Positions 18,001 through 27,590 of a stretch of DNA of 35,788 bases are shown piece after piece (positions within the stretch are counted from its first letter, which is position 1; each line of letters starts with the position of its first letter). Under the pieces are notes generated by a model. The model saw only the letters and a program-made list of their open reading frames with translations. It had not been told where the DNA came from and did not search any database. The translations under genes were made by a program, and so were the position numbers. The stretch is taken from assembly GCA_029062045.1 (NCBI GenBank), contig JAIDQV010000140.1, positions 1 to 35,788 of the forward strand, written 5' to 3'. The DNA comes from Clostridia bacterium. GTDB taxonomy: Bacteria; Bacillota; Clostridia; Christensenellales; Borkfalkiaceae.

Positions 18001-19770
18001 CTACTCTACCGTTACGCTTTTGGCTAAGTTGCGGGGTTTGTCGATTTCCCGCCCCAACACTGCCGCCGCTTTGTATGCAAGCATTTGAACCGCAACTGCG
18101 GAAAGCAGCGGCGATAAAAACTTGTCGCACTTCGGCAAACAGGTCAACGGTAGCTTGCCCGAAAACCTTTCCTTTACTTCATCTATATTGGTAATTACCG
18201 CAACCTTGCCCCCGCGGGATAAGACCTGCTCGACAGCGTTCTCGCTTTTGCCTGCAAGCTCTTCGTCGGTGATTATCACAACGGAAGTCGTAGCGACGTC
18301 TACAAGCGCAAGCGTGCCGTGCTTTAGCTCTCCCGAAGGATACCCCTCCCCCGGCACGTAGGAAACCTCTTTAAGTTTGAGGCTTCCTTCAAGCGCAACC
18401 GCGTAATCCAAATCCCTGCCCAAAAAGTATACCCCGCTGCTTGAAGCGCAAACGTGCGCAAGTGAACGCATATCCAAGCCTTCAAGCGTTTGGGCTATTA
18501 GGGCGGGGATTTCATTTATTTTTCGAGCGCACCCGGCGTAAAAATTTTCACCCGCAAGCACTGCCGCCGCAAGGTACAGCGCGGCAATTTGACCCGTGTA
18601 GCTTTTGGTTGCCGCAACGCAAATTTCGGGGCCCGCCGCAACGGGCACAACGACCGTGGCAAGCCTTGTAAGCTCCGAGCGGTGGGAATTTGTAACGGCG
18701 ATGACCTTCGCCCCCAAAGAAAGCGCAAGCCGGGCCGCTTCGACCGTGTCCGCCGTCTCCCCACTTTGACTTACGGCAATGACCGCAGTCTTATTATTGA
18801 TTACGGGATTTTTATAGCGGAACTCGCCCGCCGTTTCGCACTCGGCAGGGATACGCGCAAAGCACTCAATATACCGCTTGCCGCAAATTGCGGCGTGATA
18901 AGCCGTTCCGCACCCCGTTAAAATTATCCGCTCTATTCCGTCAAGCTCTGCGCCGAGTTTGTCTTTTACCCCTGCGAAAGCACGTGCCGTTGCCTCGACG
19001 GAAAGGGGAGTTTCGCGCAGCTCTTTAAGCATGTAATGAGGGCACCCGTCCAAACCCAGGCTTGCCGACACCGCAAGATTTGGCTCTTTCAAACGCGAAA
19101 CGGGTTTAAAAAATTTGTCGAAAATTTTCACGCCGTCCGCGGTGATTTCGGCAACGTCGCCGTCCTCTAAAATGGTGATGTTTTCGCAAAGGCCGGCAAG
19201 GGCGGGCTCGTCGCTGGCGCAATAATTTCCGTCTTTGCCGTAGCCGATGATAAGCGGGCTTTTGTGGCGGGCGACGGCTATTTTTTGTTCACCTTCGCAT
19301 ATCGCCATAAGCGCATATGACCCTTTAAGCAACTTAACCGTTTCATACAAGGCGCAAACCAAATCGCCGTTATAGTTTTTTTGAAGAAGGTGGGCGACGA
19401 CTTCGCTGTCGGTATCCGAAAGAAATTTCGCGCCGCCCGCAATAAGCTGAGCTTTAAGTTCGGCGTAATTTTCGATAATGCCGTTATGCACGATGGCGAT
19501 ACCGCCCGCGCGGTGGGGGTGCGCGTTAATATCCGACGGCACGCCGTGGGTAGCCCAGCGGGTATGACCTATGCCGACGCGCGCTTGAACGCCTTTAAGT
19601 AGAGGCGCAAGTTTTTCCACCCTGCCCTGCTTTTTCATTATCTGAATTTTTCCGTCCGAAAGAAAAGCCGCACCCGCCGAATCGTATCCGCGGTATTCAA
19701 GACGTTTAAGCCCGCCCAAAACTGTTTCGGCGGCATCACCGCCGCCTATGTAACCGATTATCCCGCACAT
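18001..19770 (-). CDS. glmS: glutamine-fructose-6-phosphate transaminase (isomerizing)
   Basis: MCGIIGYIGGGDAAETVLGGLKRLEYRGYDSAG (GATase type 2) and two SIS domains; C-term KPRNLAKSVTVE. Confidence 0.97.
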   Translation of the reverse strand: MCGIIGYIGGGDAAETVLGGLKRLEYRGYDSAGAAFLSDGKIQIMKKQGRVEKLAPLLKGVQARVGIGHTRWATHGVPSDINAHPHRAGGIAIVHNGIIENYAELKAQLIAGGAKFLSDTDSEVVAHLLQKNYNGDLVCALYETVKLLKGSYALMAICEGEQKIAVARHKSPLIIGYGKDGNYCASDEPALAGLCENITILEDGDVAEITADGVKIFDKFFKPVSRLKEPNLAVSASLGLDGCPHYMLKELRETPLSVEATARAFAGVKDKLGAELDGIERIILTGCGTAYHAAICGKRYIECFARIPAECETAGEFRYKNPVINNKTAVIAVSQSGETADTVEAARLALSLGAKVIAVTNSHRSELTRLATVVVPVAAGPEICVAATKSYTGQIAALYLAAAVLAGENFYAGCARKINEIPALIAQTLEGLDMRSLAHVCASSSGVYFLGRDLDYAVALEGSLKLKEVSYVPGEGYPSGELKHGTLALVDVATTSVVIITDEELAGKSENAVEQVLSRGGKVAVITNIDEVKERFSGKLPLTCLPKCDKFLSPLLSAVAVQMLAYKAAAVLGREIDKPRNLAKSVTVE

Positions 19771-19777
19771 AAATACC

Positions 19778-21118
19778 TCAACCGTTTTCTTGTATTTTGC
19801 CGCTTATTATTTTGCAAGCCAAGGCGCACAGCTCTTCGCTTTCACCCTCAGCGGTAATACGGATTAACCGCTCGGTACCAGAAGGGCGGACGATTAAACG
19901 GACCTTAAGCTCTTCCCTCAGTTTTTCGGCAAGAGCGTCCACGCCCGTCATGGCGCGTTTTTTATCTACGACGGGGATATTCAAAGATACCTGAGGTAAA
20001 GTTTTGTATCCCTTCAAAAGCCCGTCGAAGCCGCGGTTTTCGACTACGGCTTCCATAAGCATAACCGCCGTAACAAGCCCGTCGCCCGTGGTTTCGTACT
20101 TTGAAAAAACTATGTGCCCGCTGCGCTCGCCGCCTAGCACCGCGCCCGTTTTAGCCATAGTGTCGCAAACGGTTTTATCGCCGACGTCGCACACTTCGCA
20201 CTTTATGCCCCGCGCGGCAAGGCTACCTATAAACCCGCCGTTGGACAGGACGGTGCAAACCACTTTGCCGTGCGCAAGCTCGCCGCGGGTTTTTAAATAG
20301 TTGGCAAGAATATACATTTCTTCGTCGCCGGTGATGACGTTGCCGCTTGAATCAACCGCGATGCATCTGTCGGCGTCGCCGTCGAACGCAAAACCTATAT
20401 CGAGCGAATTTTTAACGACTAAATCGCACAGTGCTTCGATGTGGGTAGAGCCCACGCCGTCGTTCACGTTGGTGCCGTTGGGGGTATCGCCTATCATATA
20501 GGTTTTTGCACCCAAAGCCTCGAACACGCTGCGCGCAATCTGGAAGGCGCTTCCGTTAGCCCCGTCAAGCCCTATGCGCATACCCTTGTAAGAACAGGTT
20601 GCAAGGGAAATAAGATGCCCTATGTAACGGTTTCTTCCCGCAAAGAAGTCCACCGTGCGCCCTATATCCTGCCCGCGCGCAAATGGAATATCTTTACCGC
20701 CGAAAGATGTAAAATCGCCGTCCAGATAGCTTTCGATAACAGAAATAACGCTGTCTTCCATCTTTTCGCCGCGCTCGTTTAACAGCTTTATGCCGTTATC
20801 GTAATAGGGGTTGTGGCTTGCCGAAACCATTATTCCGCAGTCGAACCCGTCGCACCTTGTGACGTAAGATACGGAAGGGGTGGTGGTAACGTGCAGTATG
20901 TGCGCGTCCGCGCCAACCGAAGTGAGCCCCGATGCAAGTGAGTATTCAAGCATATATGAGGAAAGGCGCGTATCCTTGCCGATGACCGCGCGGCACTTGC
21001 GCCCCAGGCGCGCACCGAAGTACCAACCGAGAACTTTGCCAACCTTAAAAGCCTGTTCGGCGGTAATGGTGGTACCCGCCTCGCCCCTGAAACCGTCTGT
21101 TCCGAAGTATTTACCCGT
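19778..21118 (-). CDS. glmM: phosphoglucosamine mutase, apparent ACG start
   Basis: Extension of ORF 19778-20953 upstream in frame gives (M)GKYFGTDGFRGEAGTTITAEQAFKVGKVLGWYFGARLGRKCRAVIGKDTRLSSYMLEYS, the conserved GlmM N-terminus; SD AAGGAGG at 6 nt; in-frame TAA two codons upstream; TASxSHNP-type motif VSASHNPYYDNGIK. Confidence 0.9.
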   Translation of the reverse strand, partial: TGKYFGTDGFRGEAGTTITAEQAFKVGKVLGWYFGARLGRKCRAVIGKDTRLSSYMLEYSLASGLTSVGADAHILHVTTTPSVSYVTRCDGFDCGIMVSASHNPYYDNGIKLLNERGEKMEDSVISVIESYLDGDFTSFGGKDIPFARGQDIGRTVDFFAGRNRYIGHLISLATCSYKGMRIGLDGANGSAFQIARSVFEALGAKTYMIGDTPNGTNVNDGVGSTHIEALCDLVVKNSLDIGFAFDGDADRCIAVDSSGNVITGDEEMYILANYLKTRGELAHGKVVCTVLSNGGFIGSLAARGIKCEVCDVGDKTVCDTMAKTGAVLGGERSGHIVFSKYETTGDGLVTAVMLMEAVVENRGFDGLLKGYKTLPQVSLNIPVVDKKRAMTGVDALAEKLREELKVRLIVRPSGTERLIRITAEGESEELCALACKIISGKIQENG

Positions 21119-21564
21119 ATTTTACCTCCTTCACGCATATAAGCGGGAATTCATATCAGCTTTAAAACAAATAAGCGAGGGCACATTTCAGCGGGGATGC
21201 ATATGAAAAGGAGGAAGCAACTCCCTCCACTTTCGTAAAAAAATCGGTGAAGACGGGATTTTTTTCCGTCGACAAATTTCGCCTTTTAACCTCTTCTTCC
21301 CCCGCCACCCGACATTTATCTGCCCGCACGGTGCATATGTTTTAAAATTTATATGAAAAAAATTACAAGTGCGGCTAAAACGCTTGAACGGCGAAAAATC
21401 TGAGCCGCCGTAAATATGTGCGCCGCCGCAAAATCCGTATTAAAGCATATGCCTTGAAAATAATTTGTGTTACGGCGCATACGGGACTGTTTTTTGTATT
21501 TTTGCCGCCTTGGTGCATATATTCAAACTGTCGTTAATTGTGGCATATATGGCACTCAATTAAA

Positions 21565-21593
21565 TTGACAACGGTTTTTGCATATGTTAAAAT
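21565..21593 (+). promoter_or_regulatory. promoter of K+ transporter (TTGACA - 17 - TAAAAT) with GCATATG in the spacer
   Basis: Spacing read directly. Confidence 0.75.
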
Positions 21594-21616
21594 GAAGCCG
21601 ATTTCGGACAACGTAA

Positions 21617-22966
21617 ATGAAGAAAAAATTCAAGATTAAACTTACCGTTTGGCGATTGCTTGCTTTGGCATATCTTGCGGGAATGATTTTGGGAAGTATC
21701 CTTCTGATACTCCCCTTCGCCACTCGGGAAGGACAGCAAACTTCATATCTAAACGCGCTGTTCACCGCAACTTCGGCAGTTTGCATCACGGGACTTTCCC
21801 CCTACGATATTGCAACCCACTGGTCGCTTTTCGGGCAAATAGTTATACTGCTGCTTGTTCAGATGAGCGGCCTCGGCTTTATGACTTTGGTTTCCGCCGC
21901 GTTCCTTATCTTTAAACACGGAATGGGTTTAGGTAGCCGCAATGCGTTTATGCTTGACTCGCGCGGGAACTATACCGGCATAAAGACCCTTTTAAAACGC
22001 ATAGTTGCAGGAACTTTGATTTGCGAAACCGTGGGCGCGCTTCTGTTAATGATACAGTTCATACCAGAATTCGGCGCAGGGAAAGGAATTTATTATTCCG
22101 TTTGGCACTCGATTTCGGCGTTTTGCAACGCAGGCTTTGATTTGCTGGGCACGGCGGAAAACGGCGGCTTCGTTTCACTAACGTCTTATGCCACAAACCC
22201 TTTGGTTAACCTTACTGTTTCCGCCCTGGTAATTTTAGGCGGTTTGGGCTTTGCCGTTTGGGGCGACGTTATAGACTGCAGGTTCAAGTACAAAAAGTTC
22301 CAGCTTAACACCAAAGTAGTGCTTATCATGACGGGCATACTGTTAGTTTTGGGCACGGCTCTGTTTATGATTTTCGAGCGCAACGATACCCAAGCGGATA
22401 TGAACTTCGGGCAAAGGCTTTTAGTTTCTTTCTTTGAATCCGTAACCCCCCGTTCTGCGGGCTTTGCTACTACCCATTGTACTTCACTTTCAAACAGCGG
22501 GTATTTACTTACGGTTTTACTTATGTTCGTAGGCGGAGGCTCAGGCTCTACCGCGGGCGGTATAAGAATAGGCACGTTTGCCGTTCTTCTAGTCGGTATG
22601 ACGGCGGCTTGCCTCGGTCGCAGAGATATAAACATAGGCAAAAGGCGCATAGAGTATTCCCTTCTGTGGCAGGCGCTTGCGATTTTGGCTTCTTTCCTTA
22701 CGGGAATTGTCTTATCCACCCTTGTCATAGGAACCATTCAGCCCGAAGCCGATTTTAAAGAAGTGGTATTCGAATGTGTTTCCGCGCTAACCAATACGGG
22801 GCTTACTATGGACTTTACCCCGAAGCTCGGAATTGCTTCAAGTTTGATAATAATATTTTTAATGTACGCAGGTAGGATAGGCGTGTTCACCCTTACGCTT
22901 GCGCTCGGCAAAAAGAGAAACGCGGCGGAAATCCGCAAACCGATAGATACGCTTTTAATCGGTTAA
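21617..22966 (+). CDS. TrkH/KtrB-family potassium uptake protein
   Basis: SAVCITGLSPYDIATHWS, SISAFCNAGFDLLG, SVTPRSAGFATT, VGGGSGSTAGGIR, SALTNTGLTMDF selectivity-filter repeats. Confidence 0.93.
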   Translation: MKKKFKIKLTVWRLLALAYLAGMILGSILLILPFATREGQQTSYLNALFTATSAVCITGLSPYDIATHWSLFGQIVILLLVQMSGLGFMTLVSAAFLIFKHGMGLGSRNAFMLDSRGNYTGIKTLLKRIVAGTLICETVGALLLMIQFIPEFGAGKGIYYSVWHSISAFCNAGFDLLGTAENGGFVSLTSYATNPLVNLTVSALVILGGLGFAVWGDVIDCRFKYKKFQLNTKVVLIMTGILLVLGTALFMIFERNDTQADMNFGQRLLVSFFESVTPRSAGFATTHCTSLSNSGYLLTVLLMFVGGGSGSTAGGIRIGTFAVLLVGMTAACLGRRDINIGKRRIEYSLLWQALAILASFLTGIVLSTLVIGTIQPEADFKEVVFECVSALTNTGLTMDFTPKLGIASSLIIIFLMYAGRIGVFTLTLALGKKRNAAEIRKPIDTLLIG

Positions 22967-22987
22967 ACAAATTAGTAGAGGTTTAAT

Positions 22988-23641
22988 ATGAAATCTGTTT
23001 TAGTAATTGGAATGGGTCAGTTCGGTCAGCTTGTAGGCGATAAACTTATGAAGCTGGGCAACGAAGTAATGATAGTTGACAGGGATGAAAATATCATCAA
23101 CGCGCTTGCACCCAAATACACGAATGCGGTTATCACAAACTGTATTAACCCCGACAACGTTAAAAGCCTTGACGTGGCATCTTACGACGCGTGCGTGGTT
23201 ACCATTGCGGACGACTTCCAAAGCTCTTTGGAAATAACCTCCGTCCTTAAAGATTTGGGTGCGAAATACGTCGTATCGAAAGCGAATACGGATATTCAAA
23301 GAAAGTTCCTTTTCCGCGTGGGCGCAGACGAAGTTCTTTACCCCAACCGCGACGTTGCCGAAAAACTTGCGGTTCGCCTCAACGCCGAAAAGGTTTACGA
23401 CTATATCGAGCTGGACGCAACTTGTTCCATTTTCGAAATTGCCGTTCCCGACAAGTGGATTGGCAAAACCATTCGCGAGGCAAACCCCCGCGCCGATTAC
23501 GATTTGAATATTCTTACCATTAAGAAGGACAACAAAATTGTGCCCTCCATCACTCCCGATACAGTGTTTGAGGTGGGCGATAAAATGGTAGTTTTCGGCG
23601 ATACCGAAAAAATACTTGCATTTACTAATAAGAAGAAATAA
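22988..23641 (+). CDS. TrkA/KtrA-family potassium channel regulatory subunit
   Basis: KSVLVIGMGQFGQLVGDKLMKLGNEVMIVDRDENII Rossmann RCK_N; RCK_C at C-terminus. Confidence 0.93.
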   Translation: MKSVLVIGMGQFGQLVGDKLMKLGNEVMIVDRDENIINALAPKYTNAVITNCINPDNVKSLDVASYDACVVTIADDFQSSLEITSVLKDLGAKYVVSKANTDIQRKFLFRVGADEVLYPNRDVAEKLAVRLNAEKVYDYIELDATCSIFEIAVPDKWIGKTIREANPRADYDLNILTIKKDNKIVPSITPDTVFEVGDKMVVFGDTEKILAFTNKKK

Positions 23642-23643
23642 GT

Positions 23644-23676
23644 GAAAGCCCCGCGCAAAATTGCGCGGGGCTTTTC
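23644..23676. terminator. hairpin terminator
   Basis: GAAAGCCCCGCGCAA-AA-TTGCGCGGGGCTTTTC. Confidence 0.8.
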
Positions 23677-24383
23677 TATTTAATTTTATATTCAACCGAG
23701 GCGACCGTTGCAAGGTACACATCCTTTGCGCCGGCCTTTAAAAGCGATTTCGCCATTTCGTCGGCGGTTGCGCCCGTTGTCAGAATATCGTCAACCACAA
23801 GAACGCGTTTACCCTTCACCTCTTCCCTCTTTACTGTGCGAAAGATGCCCGACAAATTTTTACTGCGCTCTTTGCGGGAAAGGTTTTTCTGTTCGCCTGT
23901 TTCCTTGCGCTTTTCAACCGCACCTTTTATATGGGGCTTGCCTGCCCTTTCGGATACTGCCTTTGCAAGAAGTTCGCTTTGATTGAACCCGCGTTTGTAT
24001 TTGGCGCGGCGGGTCATCGGGACGCAAACTATACAATCGTATTCGGGTAAATCTTTCAGCTTTTTGCAAATTTCGTCCGCAAAATATTCCTTTAAATAGC
24101 CCGCGCCTTCCTTGAACTTTTTTACGAGTATTACCGCGCCGCCTTCATACACGAACGCCGATACCGCCATTTCAAACACGGGCGGTTTTTCTTTACACTC
24201 GGCGCAAAACTCCGAACGCACCGTTCTTCTTCCGCATACGGGGCAAACTTCTTTATCGTTATAAATTAAAGTTTTGGCGCAGTCTTCACAGATATTCGCG
24301 CCGAAGGTTTCCCGCCCGCAAATATCGCAAGTCAAGTCTGTCGGGAACAATTCTTCCCGCACAGCCTTTAAAAACTTTTTCAT
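23676..24383 (-). CDS. comF: ComF-family phosphoribosyltransferase-like protein
   Basis: CDICGRETFGANICEDC...CPVCGRR zinc ribbon; RRAKYKRGFNQSELLAKAVSE; VLVVDDILTTGATADEMAKSL. Confidence 0.9.
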   Translation of the reverse strand: MKKFLKAVREELFPTDLTCDICGRETFGANICEDCAKTLIYNDKEVCPVCGRRTVRSEFCAECKEKPPVFEMAVSAFVYEGGAVILVKKFKEGAGYLKEYFADEICKKLKDLPEYDCIVCVPMTRRAKYKRGFNQSELLAKAVSERAGKPHIKGAVEKRKETGEQKNLSRKERSKNLSGIFRTVKREEVKGKRVLVVDDILTTGATADEMAKSLLKAGAKDVYLATVASVEYKIK

Positions 24384-24384
24384 T

Positions 24385-24606
24385 TCAATACTCGCGCCTA
24401 CCTATTAAAACGTCGATATCTTCGCCGAAGTAATCGGCAATTTTACAAAGATATTCAAGCGTTACTTCGCGCTTGCACGTGACGTAGCGGGAAATAGTCT
24501 GCTGGGGTACGTTTATTGCCCGCGCAAGGTCGCCCTGGGTCATACCGTTCTCTTTCATTAACGAATTTAAATTTTGCGCAAACGCTTGCGCATACCTACT
24601 TGCCAT
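24385..24606 (-). CDS. XRE-family HTH regulator (73 aa)
   Basis: NLNSLMKENGMTQGDLARAINVPQQTISRYVTCKREVTLEYLCKIADYFGEDIDVLIG. Confidence 0.92.
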   Translation of the reverse strand: MASRYAQAFAQNLNSLMKENGMTQGDLARAINVPQQTISRYVTCKREVTLEYLCKIADYFGEDIDVLIGRREY

Positions 24607-24612
24607 ACCTAA

Positions 24613-24641
24613 ACTTTACACCAAACGGTGTATAAATGCAA
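24613..24641 (-). promoter_or_regulatory. promoter TTGCAT - 17 - TAAAGT with spacer operator TACACC-AAAC-GGTGTA; -10 ends 6 nt before ATG
   Basis: Inverted repeat 24617-24632 lies in the core promoter. Confidence 0.6.
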
Positions 24642-24647
24642 GCGTTT

Positions 24648-25448
24648 TTATATAGCGTAATACACCGATACTTCTTTGCATTCAAGGCAAATTCTGCAAC
24701 CGTGCAACCGCACGTAAATATGACCGTTGACCATGCGCGCAATTTCAATATCCGTATTTAATTTTCCTTGCCCTAGGCACATGTAAAAGCTGTGAATTTT
24801 GCAGTCTTTAAAGAAAAATTCAACATCGCTAACAGGGCTATCCCGGTTGTAAACTTCAAACCCGATGGCTATACCGTCTTCCTTTATTTTAAGATAGTTA
24901 GCGCCTACTTTCAAAATATCCGGACAGTATTTTTTATCCATAATAAAGTCCCAATTTTCACAAACGTCACTGCAAATCAGTTTTTCCCTTTGGGGACTTT
25001 TTGAAGATTTTCCGACACATATGCGTAAAGTGCCGTCGGGCAATATTTCAAACGAGGGACAGTTTGAACTTTCTACGACGCGCCCGATACAGTCGGTCAA
25101 AGGGTCGCAAGGAAGATATACCGTCAATTCCTTTTCGCGTGAAGTGAAGCAAACTTTGCTTATATCCGTCCCCTTTTCAAGCCCCGATAAAATAGGTTCG
25201 GTAATATACTCCATGTCGAGTAAACCGGTTTCGTCAACAAATTCACCGGGGGCGTCCAACGCTTCGGGCGCAAGCTCGATAAAGCCGTCTGTCGCTTTTA
25301 AGTCTGCCGAGCGTTTTACGGGCGTAACTTCAAAATTAACGTCCGCTACTGCGCCTATATCAAAATCGTAACGGCTGCGCCCGAGATAAATCTTTACCTC
25401 GTCAAATTCCTTGATGCTTTCTTTATCGATAATAATTTTATCTTTCAT
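24648..25448 (-). CDS. hypothetical protein
   Basis: ORF; start moved from 25598 to the ATG with SD AGAGG at 25448 (MKDKIIIDKESIKEF). Confidence 0.6.
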   Translation of the reverse strand: MKDKIIIDKESIKEFDEVKIYLGRSRYDFDIGAVADVNFEVTPVKRSADLKATDGFIELAPEALDAPGEFVDETGLLDMEYITEPILSGLEKGTDISKVCFTSREKELTVYLPCDPLTDCIGRVVESSNCPSFEILPDGTLRICVGKSSKSPQREKLICSDVCENWDFIMDKKYCPDILKVGANYLKIKEDGIAIGFEVYNRDSPVSDVEFFFKDCKIHSFYMCLGQGKLNTDIEIARMVNGHIYVRLHGCRICLECKEVSVYYAI

Positions 25449-25740
25449 ACTTTGCCTCTTTGGCATTAAAATTTGGCGGATATAACCCTCTACTTCTCCG
25501 CACCGCCGCCGAAGCCCCCAGGCTCCGATTGCCAGGCAACTTAGCAACACAAAGTTTTTGCACGCATTTCGGCCTGTTATGTGTATGCTTTTAAGCAAAA
25601 TATCAGTAAAATAACCTTAAACTTTAACCAAAAACAAACAACAGGAAAACTTTAACCTATGCGATAAACCGCAACTTTAACACAACGAGGATTTTAAGTC
25701 CTAATATGATTTGTGCCAAAACTGCGTGCGGGAAATAAAA

Positions 25741-26226
25741 TTAAACCTCTATGTAATTCGTCAAATTCGCCCTGTCAATTGCAACCTGCAATTTGCATAT
25801 TTTGGAGTGCAACGCCTCTGCTTGCCTTGTTGCTTCGTCGGGGTCGTAAAGGCACTCGGTGTATTCTAGAACGCCGTTCGCAGTAATGCGCCTTGAAAGT
25901 TTGCAGTTTGCGCCCAATGCGTTTATTTGCCTGTATTCGGCGTTAAGCTGTGCCAGGTACACAAGGGCTTCGCCTATGGTTATACAGAAGTCGTCCACCA
26001 CTGCGGTGCAGTTGCAAATGGCAAGCGCGTGCTTTATTTTCCTTATTTTCCCGTCTATTTCCGCAAGCGCACTGCGGGTGGTTAAGTAGTCGTATTCGGT
26101 AATCAACATTTCCTCGCCCTCTTTGTAAGAAACTCTGCTTTGAGTGTTCTCAACATAGATAATGTTTTTCCTCTTTTCTTCAAGCTCTTTAACGGCTTTC
26201 ATTGCTTCACTGTTACACATCTTCAT
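25741..26226 (-). CDS. hypothetical coiled-coil protein (C-terminus weakly resembles DIP1984-like proteins)
   Basis: ORF with SD AGGAGG; KICKLQVAIDRANLTNYIEV tail. Confidence 0.55.
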   Translation of the reverse strand: MKMCNSEAMKAVKELEEKRKNIIYVENTQSRVSYKEGEEMLITEYDYLTTRSALAEIDGKIRKIKHALAICNCTAVVDDFCITIGEALVYLAQLNAEYRQINALGANCKLSRRITANGVLEYTECLYDPDEATRQAEALHSKICKLQVAIDRANLTNYIEV

Positions 26227-26446
26227 AACTTATTTCCTCCTGGATTTTGTTTGCAAGCCAATTTTATCACGGAAAAAACTTGTCTGTAAATACGCAGTTT
26301 TGAGAATTTTTTCGCCCCCTAATTTGGTGACAATTTAGGACAAATTTGTTATAAAATATATAGAATTACCGTGAAAATACAAATTAAATAATATTGCATT
26401 TGCCCCCTTTTTATGGTATAATCTGGAAACCGAGGAAAAATTTATT

Positions 26447-27487
26447 ATGGAAAAAATCAAAATCTACGTAACCGAACATATTGCAAGCGTGCTTGAAAAG
26501 GACGCCGAAGGATTCGAGTTCTTCAAAAAAGACGGGCGAACGGTAAACAAGAACGCGCTTCTAACAAATTTGGTCGTCAACTATTACAAGAATTTCGCTG
26601 GGCAGCAAACGGATTTGCTCGACTTTTTGAAAAACAAAATTTCGGCAACCGCGAAGGTAGCCGAAAACTCGTTGAACGGTCTTTGTTTTGATTTGTGCGA
26701 AAAGCTGAACGAGCGGAGCGCCGCGCCCAACGGTGAAAAGTTCGATAAATTGGTTTCCTTTAAACCTACCAAAGAGTCCGAACCCATAATAGACTATATA
26801 GAAAGTTACTGTCTTATGGGGCGCACCCTTTCGGAATATTTCAGAAGCATGTTCGCCTCCTACGTCGCCCTTCCGCAAGACAAGCGCGAGATTATCATCT
26901 TCAAGCCGCAGTACGACGCAATTACCAAAGCTATAAAAGAGCAAAAGCGCATTTTCTTCACCACCCGTAGGGGACACACCAAAAAAACCGAGTGCGCGCC
27001 GTACGCCATAGCGACTTCCAAAGAAGAGATGCACTGTTACGTTCTTAACGCAAACAAAACCTGCACGCCGGTAAGACTTTCGAGAATAGTGAGCGTAACC
27101 CAGCTTGCCGCCGACGCCACCTTCACGCCAACCCAAATTGCTTTGTTCGAGAAGATGAAAACGTACGGGCCGCAATTCATTTACAGAACGGACGACAGCG
27201 AAGTGCTTGTTGAACTTACCGCAAAGGGCATTGATAAGTTCAAAAGAATTTACGTCCACCGCCCTATCCCCACCAAGGTTGAAAACAACTATTATTATTT
27301 TAACTGCTCCCGCTCCCAGATAGTACAGTACTTTATAAGACTGGGCGCCGACGCTAAAATCATCTATCCGCAAAACGTGCGCGACGAAGTTTTCAATTAT
27401 CATCGGCGCGCTTGCAACCGCTACTACAACCGCGGGCGTAAACCCGCCACTCCCGAACAAAGTACAAATACAGAGAAAAAGGGATAA
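26447..27487 (+). CDS. WYL-domain regulator with an N-terminal RHH-like segment
   Basis: IFFTTRRGHTKKTECAPYAIATSKEEMHCYVLNANKTCTPVRLSRIVSV (WYL) and WCX-like C-terminus; N-term IKIYVTEHIASVLEK...NKNALLTNLVVNYY. Confidence 0.7.
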   Translation: MEKIKIYVTEHIASVLEKDAEGFEFFKKDGRTVNKNALLTNLVVNYYKNFAGQQTDLLDFLKNKISATAKVAENSLNGLCFDLCEKLNERSAAPNGEKFDKLVSFKPTKESEPIIDYIESYCLMGRTLSEYFRSMFASYVALPQDKREIIIFKPQYDAITKAIKEQKRIFFTTRRGHTKKTECAPYAIATSKEEMHCYVLNANKTCTPVRLSRIVSVTQLAADATFTPTQIALFEKMKTYGPQFIYRTDDSEVLVELTAKGIDKFKRIYVHRPIPTKVENNYYYFNCSRSQIVQYFIRLGADAKIIYPQNVRDEVFNYHRRACNRYYNRGRKPATPEQSTNTEKKG

Positions 27488-27590
27488 AAAATCGGGACAA
27501 GAACTGAGATTATTTTCTGTGCGCAAATGTTATAGTTATGTCGAGAAAGCGCGAAAAATGTAGAGCGCAATTCCTTACAAGGAGAAAAAC

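Noticed and set aside
19771-21616. glmS ribozyme
   Set aside because: glmM and glmS are 7 nt apart, leaving no room, and I could not recognise the glmS ribozyme core in the region upstream of glmM. An Infernal scan with the Rfam glmS model would be decisive.
21350-21616. c-di-AMP (ydaO/yuaA) riboswitch upstream of the K+ transporter
   Set aside because: A promoter lies 24 nt before the gene, so there is no room for the aptamer, and no ydaO consensus was seen.
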